Shown here: piece by piece, positions 38,383 to 46,962 of the stretch
Position numbering within the stretch: the first letter of the stretch is position 1
Layout: the number at the start of each line of letters is the position of its first letter
Assembly: GCF_003173755.1 (NCBI RefSeq)
Contig: NZ_CP029553.1
Span: 4,364,001-4,428,000, forward strand
From: Methylobacterium terrae
Lineage (GTDB): Bacteria > Pseudomonadota > Alphaproteobacteria > Rhizobiales > Beijerinckiaceae
Direction: 5' to 3'
DNA: 64,000 bases
The notes under the pieces: generated by a model
What the model was told of the DNA's origin: nothing
The model's input: the letters and a program-made list of their open reading frames with translations, nothing else
Databases searched by the model: none
Position numbers and translations under genes: made by a program

Positions 38383-38389
38383 GGGTTGC
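38360..38389. repeat. 15-bp tandem duplication at a stop/start junction
   Basis: Two perfect copies of CTCACCATGGGTTGC (38360-38374, 38375-38389) span the stop of the TPR gene and the start of the BatD-like gene, duplicating the ATG and the overlapping stop. Confidence 0.9.
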
Positions 38390-39197
38390 TCCCGGGCTGC
38401 ACGGCGGTGCCGGCCTCGCGCCGGCGGGTCTGCTCGGCGATCACGCGCAAGCGGACGAAGCGGCCGGGATCGTCGGTGAGGGTCGAGAGCCAGTGCCGGT
38501 CGGGGCGGATCTCGCGGGCCTCGAAGCTCTTCGAGACGCGGCGCACCTCGCGCTCGATCACCTCGGACACGCTGGCATTGCCGCCGCCCCGGCGCCCGCC
38601 GCCCTCGGCGTCGCTGGCCGAGCCGCGGGCCTGGCCCCGGCCGGGATCGACCGCCCGCTGCTCGGCCCGGCCGGTGCGGGCGGCCTTCGAGTTGCCGGGC
38701 GAATCGGCGGCCGAGGAGGCCTCACGGTGGCCGGCCAGTCCCTCGCCGGTCGAGGCGGTGCCGGGGTCGTCGGCGTCGGATTCGGTCTTGGTGGCGTAGC
38801 GGGTGGCGGCGTCGGCCTGGGCGTTGGCCTGGCCGGCGGTGCGCCCGCCGGGGGCGTCGGGCGTGTCGAGGAGGCGCGCGATCAGCTCGCGGTTCGCCTT
38901 GGCGTCCTCGTCCGCAGGGTCGCGGGCGAGCGCGGCCTCGTAGGCCGCGAGCGCGCCCTTGAGGTCGCCGGCGAGCGCCAGCGCGTTGCCGCGGTTGTAG
39001 GGCGAGGTCGCGAAGGCCACGGCCGCCTCCTGGTAGCGGCCCGCCGCGTAGAGGGCGGTGCCGCGCCAGGCCGGATCGTCGCTGACCCGCGCGGCGAGCC
39101 CCGGCAGCCCGGCCCCGAGGAGCAGGCGCGCGACGGCGGCGGGCTCGACGGCGAATCCCAGGAGGGCGACCGCTCCGGCGGCGAGGAGGATCCGCAT
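38376..39197 (-). CDS. TPR-containing membrane protein of the MoxR/VWA operon (BatC-like)
   Basis: A 273-aa protein with an N-terminal hydrophobic segment (ILLAAGAVALLGFAV) and TPR-like helices about residues 45-110 (WRGTALYAAGRYQEAAVAFATSPYNRGNALALAGDLKGALAAYEAALARDP). A long low-complexity Gly/Ala/Ser/Thr-rich linker and a short basic C-terminal domain follow (HWLSTLTDDPGRFVRLRVIAEQTRRR). Similar proteins follow VWA genes in Bat-type operons. Its ATG overlaps the previous stop by one base (TGATG). Confidence 0.8.
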   Translation of the reverse strand: MRILLAAGAVALLGFAVEPAAVARLLLGAGLPGLAARVSDDPAWRGTALYAAGRYQEAAVAFATSPYNRGNALALAGDLKGALAAYEAALARDPADEDAKANRELIARLLDTPDAPGGRTAGQANAQADAATRYATKTESDADDPGTASTGEGLAGHREASSAADSPGNSKAARTGRAEQRAVDPGRGQARGSASDAEGGGRRGGGNASVSEVIEREVRRVSKSFEAREIRPDRHWLSTLTDDPGRFVRLRVIAEQTRRREAGTAVQPGSNPW

Positions 39198-40120
39198 CAG
39201 GCGCTCCGCCGGAAGAGGAGCAGGACCGGCACGAGCGCGAGGCCGGCGAGAAGGCGGCCGAGATCCTGCCAGGCCAGCACCGCGTAGCCCCCCTCCGCCA
39301 GGTGACGGGCGACGCTCTCCGACACCGCCGCCAGCACCGGGCCCGGCGCGTCGAGGCTGCCGGCCGCACCACCGCCGAGCTTCGCCAGGCGGGACAGCCC
39401 GGCGCCGTCCGGCCGCGGCGCGTCGGGCGGCAGGGCGGGGCCCGCCGGCACCAGCACGGTGTGCAGCCGGTGGCCATCGTGCGCCAGCGCCTCGGCCTCC
39501 CGTGCGGCGGCCTCGTCGAGGCCCCCGCCGTCGCTCACCAGCACCACGTCGCCGGTCACCACCGCGCCCTCGGCGAGGGTCCGGCGAGCGAGGGCCAGGG
39601 CGCGAGCCGGGTGGCTGCCGCGATCCGGCACGGTGGTGCCGTCGAGGGCGAACAGGATCGTGCTCAGGGAGTCGCGGTCGGTGGTCGGCGTCGCGGCGAG
39701 GTAGGCGTCGCCGGCATAGGCGACGACGGCGACCGCCTTGGTGCCGGCGGCCTCGGCGAGCCCCTGCGCCAGCGCCCGGGCCTCGCCGAGGCGCCCGCCC
39801 TCGGCGACCGAGCGCGACAGGTCGAGGGCGATGATCGTCGCGTCGAGGTTGCGGAAGCCCGCCACGTCGCGGCGCTCGACCGCCGGCCCGGCGAGGCCGA
39901 GGGCGAGGAGGGCACAGGCCGCGACCAGCAGCCACTGCCCGCTCCGCCGCCCCGGCCGCACCGCGCCGCGGGCCTGGAGCGCGGCCATCAGGTGCGGCTC
40001 CACCGCCCGGACCCAGTCGCCCAAGGGGGCGGAGCGGTGGGCGGCGCGCCAGGCGAGCAGCCCGAGGAGCGGCAGGGCGAGGAGCCACCAGGGGCGCAGG
40101 AGGGCGAAGGCTTCGGTCAC
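39197..40120 (-). CDS. VWA-domain membrane protein (second of two)
   Basis: A 307-aa protein with two N-terminal membrane segments (PWWLLALPLLGLLAW and QWLLVAACALLALGLAG), a VWA domain with MIDAS motif ALDLSRSVAEG (DxSxS), VVLVSDGGGLDE, and a C-terminal helix (LLAGLALVPVLLLF). GTG 40120 is the probable start because it overlaps the stop of the preceding VWA gene by 4 nt; the frame is open to 40186. It probably works with the MoxR ATPase as a metal-dependent chaperone. Confidence 0.87.
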   Translation of the reverse strand: MTEAFALLRPWWLLALPLLGLLAWRAAHRSAPLGDWVRAVEPHLMAALQARGAVRPGRRSGQWLLVAACALLALGLAGPAVERRDVAGFRNLDATIIALDLSRSVAEGGRLGEARALAQGLAEAAGTKAVAVVAYAGDAYLAATPTTDRDSLSTILFALDGTTVPDRGSHPARALALARRTLAEGAVVTGDVVLVSDGGGLDEAAAREAEALAHDGHRLHTVLVPAGPALPPDAPRPDGAGLSRLAKLGGGAAGSLDAPGPVLAAVSESVARHLAEGGYAVLAWQDLGRLLAGLALVPVLLLFRRSA

Positions 40121-41085
40121 GCCGCCCTCCGGGTCAGCAGGAGCACGAGGCCCAAGAGCAGCGCCACCCCGCCCGGCCACGGCCACAGGTCGCGGCGTAA
40201 GGGGACCGGCGGGGCCCGGTCGCGCCCGCCCTCGAGGGCGTCGATGCTGTCGGCCACGCCGGCGAGGTCGTCGGTGGTGCGCACCCGGAAGAACCGGCCG
40301 CCGCTCGTCGCCGCGACGTCGCGCAGCGCCTCGGAATCAACCACGTCCTGCTCGCCGTTCGCATCCGCCAGGTCGCGGGGACCGAGCGCGATGGTGTGGA
40401 CCCGGATGCCGAGCTCGCGGGCCAGCACCGCGACGTCCCGCGGCGTGGTCTGGCCGGCATTGTTGGCGCCGTCGGAGAGCAGCACCACGACCTTGGACGG
40501 GCCGGGCAGGACGTCGAGGCGCTTGAGGGCGAGGCCGAGCCCGTCGCCGATGCCGGTCGAGCGGCCGACGAGGCCGATCTGCGCCTCCTCCAGCGCCCGG
40601 GCGACTCCTTGCGTGTCGAAGGAGGGGGACGCCGCCACGTCGGCCTGGTCGGCGAAGATCACGAGGCCGACCCGGTCGCCGGCGCGGCGGCGGATGAACT
40701 CGGCGCCGACGCGCTTGACCGCGGCGAGCCGCGAGGTGGTGCGGCCGTCGAGGGCGAAATCGATCCGCTCCATGCTGCCCGAGAGATCGAGGGCCAGCAC
40801 GATGTCCCGCCCCGAGGCCGGCAACGCCGCGCCGGGCAGCACCAGCCGCGGGCCGGCGAGGGCGGCGACGAGGGCGACCCAGACGAGCCAGGTCAGCGCG
40901 GCGCGCGCCTTCGTCCCGACGGCGAGCGGCCCGCCGCGATCGAGCCCGGCGACCAGGGAGGCGGGCACCGTCAGGGCGCCGCTGGTGCCGGGCCGCGGCG
41001 GCAGGAGCCGGGCGGCGAGGAGCGGCAGCGGCAGGAGCAGGCCGGCGAGCGGCGCCGCGAAATCGAGGGAGGCGAGGCCGGCCAC
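40117..41085 (-). CDS. VWA-domain membrane protein (first of two, BatA-like)
   Basis: A 322-aa protein: N-terminal helices (FAAPLAGLLLPLPLLAARLL; LTWLVWVALVAALAG), VWA domain about residues 92-270 with MIDAS ALDLSGSMER, VGLVIFADQA, TGIGDGLGLALKRL and VVVLLSDGANNAGQ, and a C-terminal helix (WPWPGGVALLLGLVLLLTRR). This is the BatA/MxaC-type architecture. It is 5 bp after the DUF4381 gene. Confidence 0.9.
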   Translation of the reverse strand: MAGLASLDFAAPLAGLLLPLPLLAARLLPPRPGTSGALTVPASLVAGLDRGGPLAVGTKARAALTWLVWVALVAALAGPRLVLPGAALPASGRDIVLALDLSGSMERIDFALDGRTTSRLAAVKRVGAEFIRRRAGDRVGLVIFADQADVAASPSFDTQGVARALEEAQIGLVGRSTGIGDGLGLALKRLDVLPGPSKVVVLLSDGANNAGQTTPRDVAVLARELGIRVHTIALGPRDLADANGEQDVVDSEALRDVAATSGGRFFRVRTTDDLAGVADSIDALEGGRDRAPPVPLRRDLWPWPGGVALLLGLVLLLTRRAA

Positions 41086-41090
41086 GGCTC

Positions 41091-41516
41091 TTAAGCCCGC
41101 AGCCGCGCGACGAGGCGGGCGAGGCCGGCCTCCGCCGCGGCGAGGTCGGGCGCCGGGCCCGGGGCGTACAGGTTCTCGGTCAGCGCCCGGCCGGGGCCGC
41201 GGCCGAAGAAGTCGGTGCGCAAGGCCGCGTCGAGCCCCGCCGGCCCCTCGACCCCGAGGCTGCGGGCGAGCCGCCGGGCGAGGCGCGCCAGGGCGACACG
41301 GCGCTCGCCCGGCGGCAGGGCGCGGGCGGCGGCGAGCTCGGCCAGCGCCGCGCGGCGGATCGGGCGGGCGCGCCAGCGCGGCAGCAGCCAGGCGGCGAGG
41401 GCGGCGAGCGCCAGGCCGGCGCCGATCGCCGCCAGCATGTCGAGCCGGACCAGCGCCGGATCGGGCGGGGCGTGCAGGCCGCGAAGCCCGGCGAGCGCCG
41501 CGTCACAGCACGGCAT
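41091..41516 (-). CDS. DUF4381-like small membrane protein
   Basis: A 141-aa protein with one membrane helix (about residues 28-45, MLAAIGAGLALAALAAWLLP) and an Ala/Leu/Arg-rich cytoplasmic domain (RRAALAELAAARALPPGERRVALARLARRLARSLG). This fits DUF4381, which normally occupies this slot between DUF58 and VWA genes. It overlaps the end of the DUF58 gene by 14 nt. Role unknown. Confidence 0.75.
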   Translation of the reverse strand: MPCCDAALAGLRGLHAPPDPALVRLDMLAAIGAGLALAALAAWLLPRWRARPIRRAALAELAAARALPPGERRVALARLARRLARSLGVEGPAGLDAALRTDFFGRGPGRALTENLYAPGPAPDLAAAEAGLARLVARLRA

Positions 41517-42444
41517 CGAGCCGCTCCATCAGGGGGGCGAAGCCTTCGGGTCCCGTCTCGGTGTCGAGGCGCAGGGTCGTGACGCCGAGGCGGGCGAGAC
41601 CCGCGATCCGCTCCTCCGGTGCCGGCCGCTCGCGCCCGATCCGCGCGGTGCCGCGCCGCCCGTCCGGCGTGGCGTAGGGGTAGAGGCCGGGCGGGGCCTC
41701 GCGCTCGAAGGCGTCGCTCACCAGGATCAGGCTCACCGAGATCCGCTCGGCGAGCGCCGCCAGGGTCTCCGGGAAGCCGTCGCCGGGAGCGTCGAGGGCG
41801 CTCGCCAGGACGAGGTGCCCGCCCGCCGGCAGCAGGGCGCGGGCCCGCTCCAGGGCGGGGCCCAACGGCGGATCCGCACGGGCGGGATCTCCATGGGGGG
41901 CGGCCGCGAGCGCGCTGTCGTGCGCGCGGGCGAGGCCCTGGCAGACGGCCGCCATGCCGCGCCCGCCGCCCCGCGGCGGCAGCGCCACCGGCTCGGGGGC
42001 GGCGACGCAGAGCCCGACCCGGCCGCCATCGCCGGCGATGCGCCAGCCGAGCAGCGCCAGCGCTTCCGCCGCGGCGACCGAGCGCAAGGAGCGGCGGGTG
42101 CCGACCAGCATCGAGGGCCGGATGTCGGCGAGCAGCACCACGGCGCGGTCGCGCTCCTCGTGGTGGGTCCGGACGTGGAGCGTGCCGGTGCGGGCGGTGG
42201 CGTTGCGGTCGATGTGGCGCACGTCGTCACCCTCGGCCCAGAGGCGGACGTCGTCGGGCTCGCTGCCGCGCCCGCGCCGCCGGGTGACGATGCCGCCGGG
42301 CAGCCCCGAGCGTCCCTGGCTCGTCGCCCCGGCGCCGCGGCGGGCGAGGTGGCGCAGACCCATCAGCGCCCCGGCCTCGACGGCGATGCCGGGACCCTTG
42401 AGCGGATCCGTGCCGGGAAGCGGCCGTGCCGCGGCGGGGACCAT
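41503..42444 (-). CDS. DUF58 domain protein (MoxR-associated)
   Basis: A 313-aa soluble protein of the DUF58 family: GIVTRRRGRGSEPDDVRLWAEGDDVRHIDRNATARTGTLHVRTHHEERDRAVVLLADIRPSM. The expected pattern of a VWA-related fold follows. Corresponds to MxaS in the methanol-oxidation accessory operon. It starts 2 bp after the MoxR gene (ATG 42444). The longer frame to 43203 is run-on opposite the ATPase. Confidence 0.88.
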   Translation of the reverse strand: MVPAAARPLPGTDPLKGPGIAVEAGALMGLRHLARRGAGATSQGRSGLPGGIVTRRRGRGSEPDDVRLWAEGDDVRHIDRNATARTGTLHVRTHHEERDRAVVLLADIRPSMLVGTRRSLRSVAAAEALALLGWRIAGDGGRVGLCVAAPEPVALPPRGGGRGMAAVCQGLARAHDSALAAAPHGDPARADPPLGPALERARALLPAGGHLVLASALDAPGDGFPETLAALAERISVSLILVSDAFEREAPPGLYPYATPDGRRGTARIGRERPAPEERIAGLARLGVTTLRLDTETGPEGFAPLMERLDAVL

Positions 42445-42446
42445 CG

Positions 42447-43454
42447 TCAGAGCGGCCGCACCCGGTCGAGCAGGCCGGCCACCAGGGCGCGGGCGGTCTG
42501 CCCTTCCGCCGCGGCGCGCCAGGTGAGCGCGAGGCGGTGGGCGAGCGCGTCGCCGGCGAGCGCCACGACGTCGTCGGGCACGACGTGGTCGCGCCCGTGC
42601 AGGTAGGCCCGGGCCTTGCCGGCGAGCATCAGGGCGAGCGTGCCGCGGGGCGAGACCGGGTGCTCGATGGCGCCGCGCAGGTCCGCCGCCGCCGGGCCGC
42701 CCCGGGTGGCGGCGACGAGGCGGACCAGAAAATCCTTGAGGGCCGGCGAGACGTGGGTCTTGAGCGCGGCGGCGCGGGCGGCGCGCAGCTCGTCCGCCGT
42801 GAGGCGCACCGGCATCGGCGCCGCCTCCTCGGTCATCTCGCCCTCGACGAGGTCGAGGATGCGGCGCTCGGAGGCCTCGTCGGGCATCTCGACGACGACG
42901 TGGAGCAGGAACCGGTCGAGCTGCGCCTCCGGCAGCGGGAAGGTGCCGGCATGCTCGATCGGGTTCTGGGTCGCCACCACCATGAAGGGATCGGGCAGGG
43001 GGTGGGTGATGCCCGCCACCGTCACCTGCCGCTCGGCCATCGCCTCGAGGAGCGCCGACTGCACCTTGGGCGGCGCGCGGTTGACCTCGTCGACCAGCAC
43101 CAGGGAATGGAACAGGGGACCCGCCAGGAACTCGAACCGGCCGCCGTCGGGCCGCCAGACCGTGGTGCCGGTGAGGTCGGCGGGCATCAGGTCGGGGGTG
43201 CACTGGATGCGGGCAAAGCCCGTATCGAGCCCGTCGGCGAGGCGCTTGACCGCCCGGGTCTTGGCGAGGCCCGGCGCGCCCTCGATCAGGAGGTGGCCGC
43301 CGGTGAGGAGCCCGATCAAGAGCCGCTCGACGAGGCCGGACGCGCCGATCAGGCCCGCCTCCAAGCCGGTCCGCAGGGCGTGGAGCCGCGCGCGCACCGG
43401 GTCGTCGGCTCCCGCGATGCTGCGCATCACGGCCTGCTCAGCGCCTCGCGCCAT
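42447..43454 (-). CDS. MoxR-family AAA+ ATPase
   Basis: A 335-aa AAA+ chaperone. Walker A LIEGAPGLAKTRAVKRLAD, Walker B LVLVDEVNRAPPKVQSALLEAMAE, sensor 1 VVATQNPIEHAGTFPLPEAQLDRFL, and the AAA lid with SPRGTLALMLAGKARAYLHGRD. It heads a seven-gene operon with DUF58, DUF4381, two VWA, TPR and BatD-like proteins. This order parallels the mxaRSACKL accessory block that inserts calcium into methanol dehydrogenase, but no mxaF/xoxF is near. It may therefore serve another cofactor enzyme or envelope complex. Start ATG 43454 (MARGAEQAVMRSIAG). Confidence 0.92.
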   Translation of the reverse strand: MARGAEQAVMRSIAGADDPVRARLHALRTGLEAGLIGASGLVERLLIGLLTGGHLLIEGAPGLAKTRAVKRLADGLDTGFARIQCTPDLMPADLTGTTVWRPDGGRFEFLAGPLFHSLVLVDEVNRAPPKVQSALLEAMAERQVTVAGITHPLPDPFMVVATQNPIEHAGTFPLPEAQLDRFLLHVVVEMPDEASERRILDLVEGEMTEEAAPMPVRLTADELRAARAAALKTHVSPALKDFLVRLVAATRGGPAAADLRGAIEHPVSPRGTLALMLAGKARAYLHGRDHVVPDDVVALAGDALAHRLALTWRAAAEGQTARALVAGLLDRVRPL

Positions 43455-43862
43455 CCTGGCGTCTCCCCTCGGGCCGGTGCTTCGTGGTCCGGCGTTGCCG
43501 GGGATGAGGCCGTGTCTTGCGGAGGGCGTCAATCCCGTGGGAGGCGGGGGTGGGGTGTGCTTAAGTCCGCGGTGAGGACGAGGGGGCCGGCGGCAACGTC
43601 CGCCTTGCGCGGCTTGAACGAGAATCGCGGGATCCCCGCTCCCGTTTGGGAGAGGGGTAGGGGCGATCGGAGATCGCGCGAGGGTGGCTCGGTTGGTGAG
43701 GGTGGCTCGGTTTCCGCCATGACCCTGAGCCGTCGGGCGGCACAGCTCGGCCCTCGGTGGCGTATCCGGAACCCGAGCCACCCTCACCCCCGGCCCCTCT
43801 CCCAAACGGGAGAGGGGAGGGCGCTCCCTGGAGGAGCGCGCTGCCTCACAGTGCCAGATTCC
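43455..43862. other. Intergenic region with palindromic repeat
   Basis: About 408 bases between aceE (minus) and the MoxR operon (minus). Its centre is the family A repeat (43629-43820); the remainder should contain the MoxR operon promoter. No gene seen. Confidence 0.55.
43629..43820. repeat. Palindromic element family A, copy 2 (subtype GGCTCGG)
   Basis: Outer hairpins GCTCCCGTTTGGGAG and CCTCTCCCAAACGGGAGAGG, inner arms GAGGGTGGCTCGG (present twice on the left side) and CCGAGCCACCCTC. The core matches the reverse complement of copy 4 (52408-52562), e.g. the CATGACCCTGAGCCGTC block, so the two are the same element in opposite orientation. Confidence 0.9.
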
Positions 43863-46595
43863 TCACACCGTCCAGGGCGCCGGCCGGTTCGGACCGATCC
43901 CGTAGCGGGCCACCGCCTCCGCCACCGTGGCGCGGTCGAGCTTGCCCTCGTCGGCGAGCGCCGCGAGCGCCGCCACCGCGACGTGGTGCCGGTCGACCTC
44001 GAAGAAGGCGCGCAGCGCGCTGCGGGTGTCGCTGCGGCCGAAGCCGTCGGTGCCGAGCGTCACGTAACGGGCCTGGATCGCGGTCGCGATCAGCTGCGGG
44101 TAGGCGCGGACGTAATCGGTCGCAACGACGACCGGCGCGGAGCCGGACAGCGATTCCTCGACGAGGCTGCGCTTTTGCGGCAGGCCCGGGTTCAGGCGGT
44201 TGGCGCGCTCGACCTCGCGGGCCTCGCGGGCGAGTTCGCTGAAGCTCGTGACGCTGTGGACCTCGCTGGCGATGCCCCAATCCTCGGCGAGCAGCTTCGC
44301 CGCGGCGATGACCTCGGGCAGGATCGCACCGGAGCCGAGAAGACGGATAGCCGGCTCATCATCTCCATAGCCGGCAAAGCGATACATCCCGCGGATGATC
44401 CCGTCCCGCACGCCAGCGGGCATCGAGGGCTGGGCGTAGTTTTCGTTCATCGCCGTGACGTAGTAGAACGCGTCGACGTCGCGCTCCATCATGTCGCGGG
44501 CGCCGTGATCGAGGATCACCGCCATCTCGTAGGCGAAGGCCGGGTCGTAGGCGCGGCAATTCGGGATCGTCGCCGCGACGAGGTGGCTCGACCCGTCCTG
44601 GTGCTGCAGCCCCTCGCCGCCGAGCGTGGTGCGGCCCGCCGTGGCGCCGATCAGGAAGCCGCGGGCGCGCTGGTCGGCCGCGGCCCAGATCAAGTCGCCG
44701 ACGCGCTGGAAGCCGAACATCGAGTAGTAGATGTAGAACGGCAGCATCGCGAGGCCGTGGACGCTGTAGGACGTCGCGGCCGCGGCCCAGGACGAGATCG
44801 CGCCCGCTTCCGTGATGCCCTCCTCCAGGAGCTGCCCGTCGCGGGATTCCTTGTAGTAGAGCATCGAGCCGGCATCCTCCGGCTCGTAGAGCTGGCCGAG
44901 AGGCGAGTAGATGCCGACCTGCCGGAAGAGGTTGGCCATGCCGAAGGTGCGCGCCTCGTCGGCGACGATCGGCACGACCCGCGGGCCCAGCTCCTTGTGC
45001 TTGATCAGGCTGCTGAACAGCCGCACCGCCGCGGTGGTGGTGGACATCTCCTTGCCGTCGGCCTCGAGCGCGAAGCCTGCGTAAGTGCCGAGGTCCGGCA
45101 CCGCAACGTGGGCGGCACTGCGCCGGCGCTTGGGCAGGAAGCCGCCGAGTTGTTCGCGGCGCTCGCGCAGGTAGCGCAATTCGCGGCTGTTCTCGTCGGG
45201 CTTGTAGAATTCCAGCCGCTCGACCTGCGCGTCGGTGAGCGGCAGGGCGAAGCGATCGCGGAAGGCCTTCAGCGCGTCGGTGTCGAGCTTCTTCGCCTGG
45301 TGGGCGGTCATGCGCGATTCGCCCGCGCCGCCCATGCCGTAGCCCTTCTTGGTCTTGGCCAGGATCACGGTCGGGCGGCCCTTGGTCGCCTTGGCGGCGG
45401 CGAAGGCCGCGTAGAGCTTGCGGAAATCGTGGCCGCCACGCTTGAGCTTGTCGACGTCGCCGTCCGACATGTGGGAGACCAGCGCCTTCACCTCCTCGTC
45501 CTCACCGAAGAAGTGGGCGAGGTTGTAGGCGCCGTCCTTCGCTCCCAGCGTCTGGTACTTGCCGTCGACCGTGGCGGCGAAGCGGCGCAGCAGGGCGTGG
45601 TTGGTGTCGCGGGCGAAGATCGCGTCCCATTCCGAGCCCCACAGCACCTTGACGACGTTCCAGCCGGCGCCGCGGAAAACGCTCTCCAGCTCCTGGATGA
45701 TCTGGCCGTTGCCGCGCACCGGCCCGTCGAGGCGCTGGAGGTTGCAGTTGATGACGAAGGTGACGTTGTCGAGCTTTTCGCGGGCGGCGAGCGTCAGCGC
45801 GCCGATCGATTCCGGCTCGTCCATCTCGCCGTCGCCGAACACGCCCCAGACGTGCTGGCCGCTCGTTTCGGCGAGGCCGCGGTCGCTCAGGTAGCGCATG
45901 AAGCGCGCCTGGTAGATCGCGTTCATCGGCCCGATGCCCATCGAGCCGGTCGGCACCTGCCAGAATTCGGGCATCAGCCAGGGATGCGGGTACGAGCACA
46001 GGCCCTCGCCGGCGATCTCCTGGCGGTAATGCCTGAGGTTGGTCTCGGAGAGCCGCCCCTCCAGGAAGGCGCGGGCATAGACGCCGGGCGCCGAGTGCGG
46101 CTGGAAGAACACGAGGTCGGCGCCGGCCCCGGATGCGTCGCCGGCCTGGAAGAAGTGGTTGAAGCCGAGCTCGAAGATCTCGGCGGCAGACGCGTAGCTC
46201 GCGACGTGGCCGCCAAGCTCACCGTACGCCATGTTGGCCCGCACCACCATGGCGAGCGCGTTCCAGCGCATGATCGAGGTGATGCGCTCCTCGACCGCGA
46301 GGTCGCCCGGATAGGGCGGCTGCTTCTCGAGCGAGATCGTGTTGCGGTAGGGCGAGTAGGGCGGCGCCTCCTCGACGATTCCGATCTCCCGCGCCTTCTG
46401 CTCCAGCCGGTCGAGCAGGAAGCGGGCGCGCGCCGCGCCGCCGTGGCGGAGCACCGATTCGAGCGAGGCGAGCCAGTCCGCGGTCTCGGCCGGATCCGGA
46501 TCGGCCACGCCGCGGGGACCCAGGATGGCCTGTCCGTTTGCTTGACCGTTCTCGTTGACCGGCACGGCCGGGATCGGCTTGGCGCTCGCGCTCAT
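43863..46595 (-). CDS. aceE: Pyruvate dehydrogenase E1 component, homodimeric type
   Basis: The thiamine-diphosphate-dependent E1 that decarboxylates pyruvate and acetylates the E2 lipoyl group. The 910-aa product has the thiamine-binding motif GDGEMDEPES...NLQRLDGPV (from about residue 252), PGVYARAFLEGRLSE, and C-terminal RYVTLGTDGFGRSDTRSALR. Single-chain AceE of this length is the gammaproteobacterial-type enzyme; many alphaproteobacteria use the PdhA/PdhB heterotetramer, so this is notable. No E2/E3 gene is adjacent. Start ATG 46595 (MSASAKPIPAV) with GGGAGA upstream; the frame to 46685 is an unsupported extension. Confidence 0.96.
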   Translation of the reverse strand: MSASAKPIPAVPVNENGQANGQAILGPRGVADPDPAETADWLASLESVLRHGGAARARFLLDRLEQKAREIGIVEEAPPYSPYRNTISLEKQPPYPGDLAVEERITSIMRWNALAMVVRANMAYGELGGHVASYASAAEIFELGFNHFFQAGDASGAGADLVFFQPHSAPGVYARAFLEGRLSETNLRHYRQEIAGEGLCSYPHPWLMPEFWQVPTGSMGIGPMNAIYQARFMRYLSDRGLAETSGQHVWGVFGDGEMDEPESIGALTLAAREKLDNVTFVINCNLQRLDGPVRGNGQIIQELESVFRGAGWNVVKVLWGSEWDAIFARDTNHALLRRFAATVDGKYQTLGAKDGAYNLAHFFGEDEEVKALVSHMSDGDVDKLKRGGHDFRKLYAAFAAAKATKGRPTVILAKTKKGYGMGGAGESRMTAHQAKKLDTDALKAFRDRFALPLTDAQVERLEFYKPDENSRELRYLRERREQLGGFLPKRRRSAAHVAVPDLGTYAGFALEADGKEMSTTTAAVRLFSSLIKHKELGPRVVPIVADEARTFGMANLFRQVGIYSPLGQLYEPEDAGSMLYYKESRDGQLLEEGITEAGAISSWAAAATSYSVHGLAMLPFYIYYSMFGFQRVGDLIWAAADQRARGFLIGATAGRTTLGGEGLQHQDGSSHLVAATIPNCRAYDPAFAYEMAVILDHGARDMMERDVDAFYYVTAMNENYAQPSMPAGVRDGIIRGMYRFAGYGDDEPAIRLLGSGAILPEVIAAAKLLAEDWGIASEVHSVTSFSELAREAREVERANRLNPGLPQKRSLVEESLSGSAPVVVATDYVRAYPQLIATAIQARYVTLGTDGFGRSDTRSALRAFFEVDRHHVAVAALAALADEGKLDRATVAEAVARYGIGPNRPAPWTV

Positions 46596-46962
46596 GGCGT
46601 CGTGTCTCCCATCGATGGCGCCAGGATAATCCCCCGGTCGCGGCAGAGGCTGCTTCGTTTGCCGCCGCTTCGGCAGGAAGCGCAAAACATTTTCGCGGGA
46701 ACACGCCCGGCCGGTCGTTCTTGCCGCACTCGCCGGCCACGCTTCGGCGAGACGCAGTCGATCCCGTCCCGGCGATGGATGGGCGTCCGGCGTCGCCCGT
46801 CGGGTAGCGTCAATGGCACTTTTGTCCTAAGCTCCCGGGCAAAGTCGGGCCGTGCGGGGCCGGCCCTCCCGTCGCTTTCCCCTGGCCGAACCGGCATCGG
46901 CGTGGGGAGATGGGGTCGGCGGCCCGCTTAGCGACCGGACGCGCTCGGGAGCCACCATTCCG
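46596..46962. other. Divergent promoter region aceE/gcvT
   Basis: About 367 bases between divergent aceE and the glycine cleavage operon. It should hold both promoters. I looked for a glycine riboswitch in front of gcvT and did not recognise one. No gene seen. Confidence 0.5.

Noticed and set aside
42426..46931. 1501-codon open frame on the plus strand opposite aceE and the MoxR gene
   Set aside because: It is antisense to two clearly recognisable genes, low in complexity and has no protein-like motifs; long antisense frames are expected in G+C-rich DNA.
46596..46962. Glycine riboswitch before gcvT
   Set aside because: No conserved riboswitch core was recognised in the leader.
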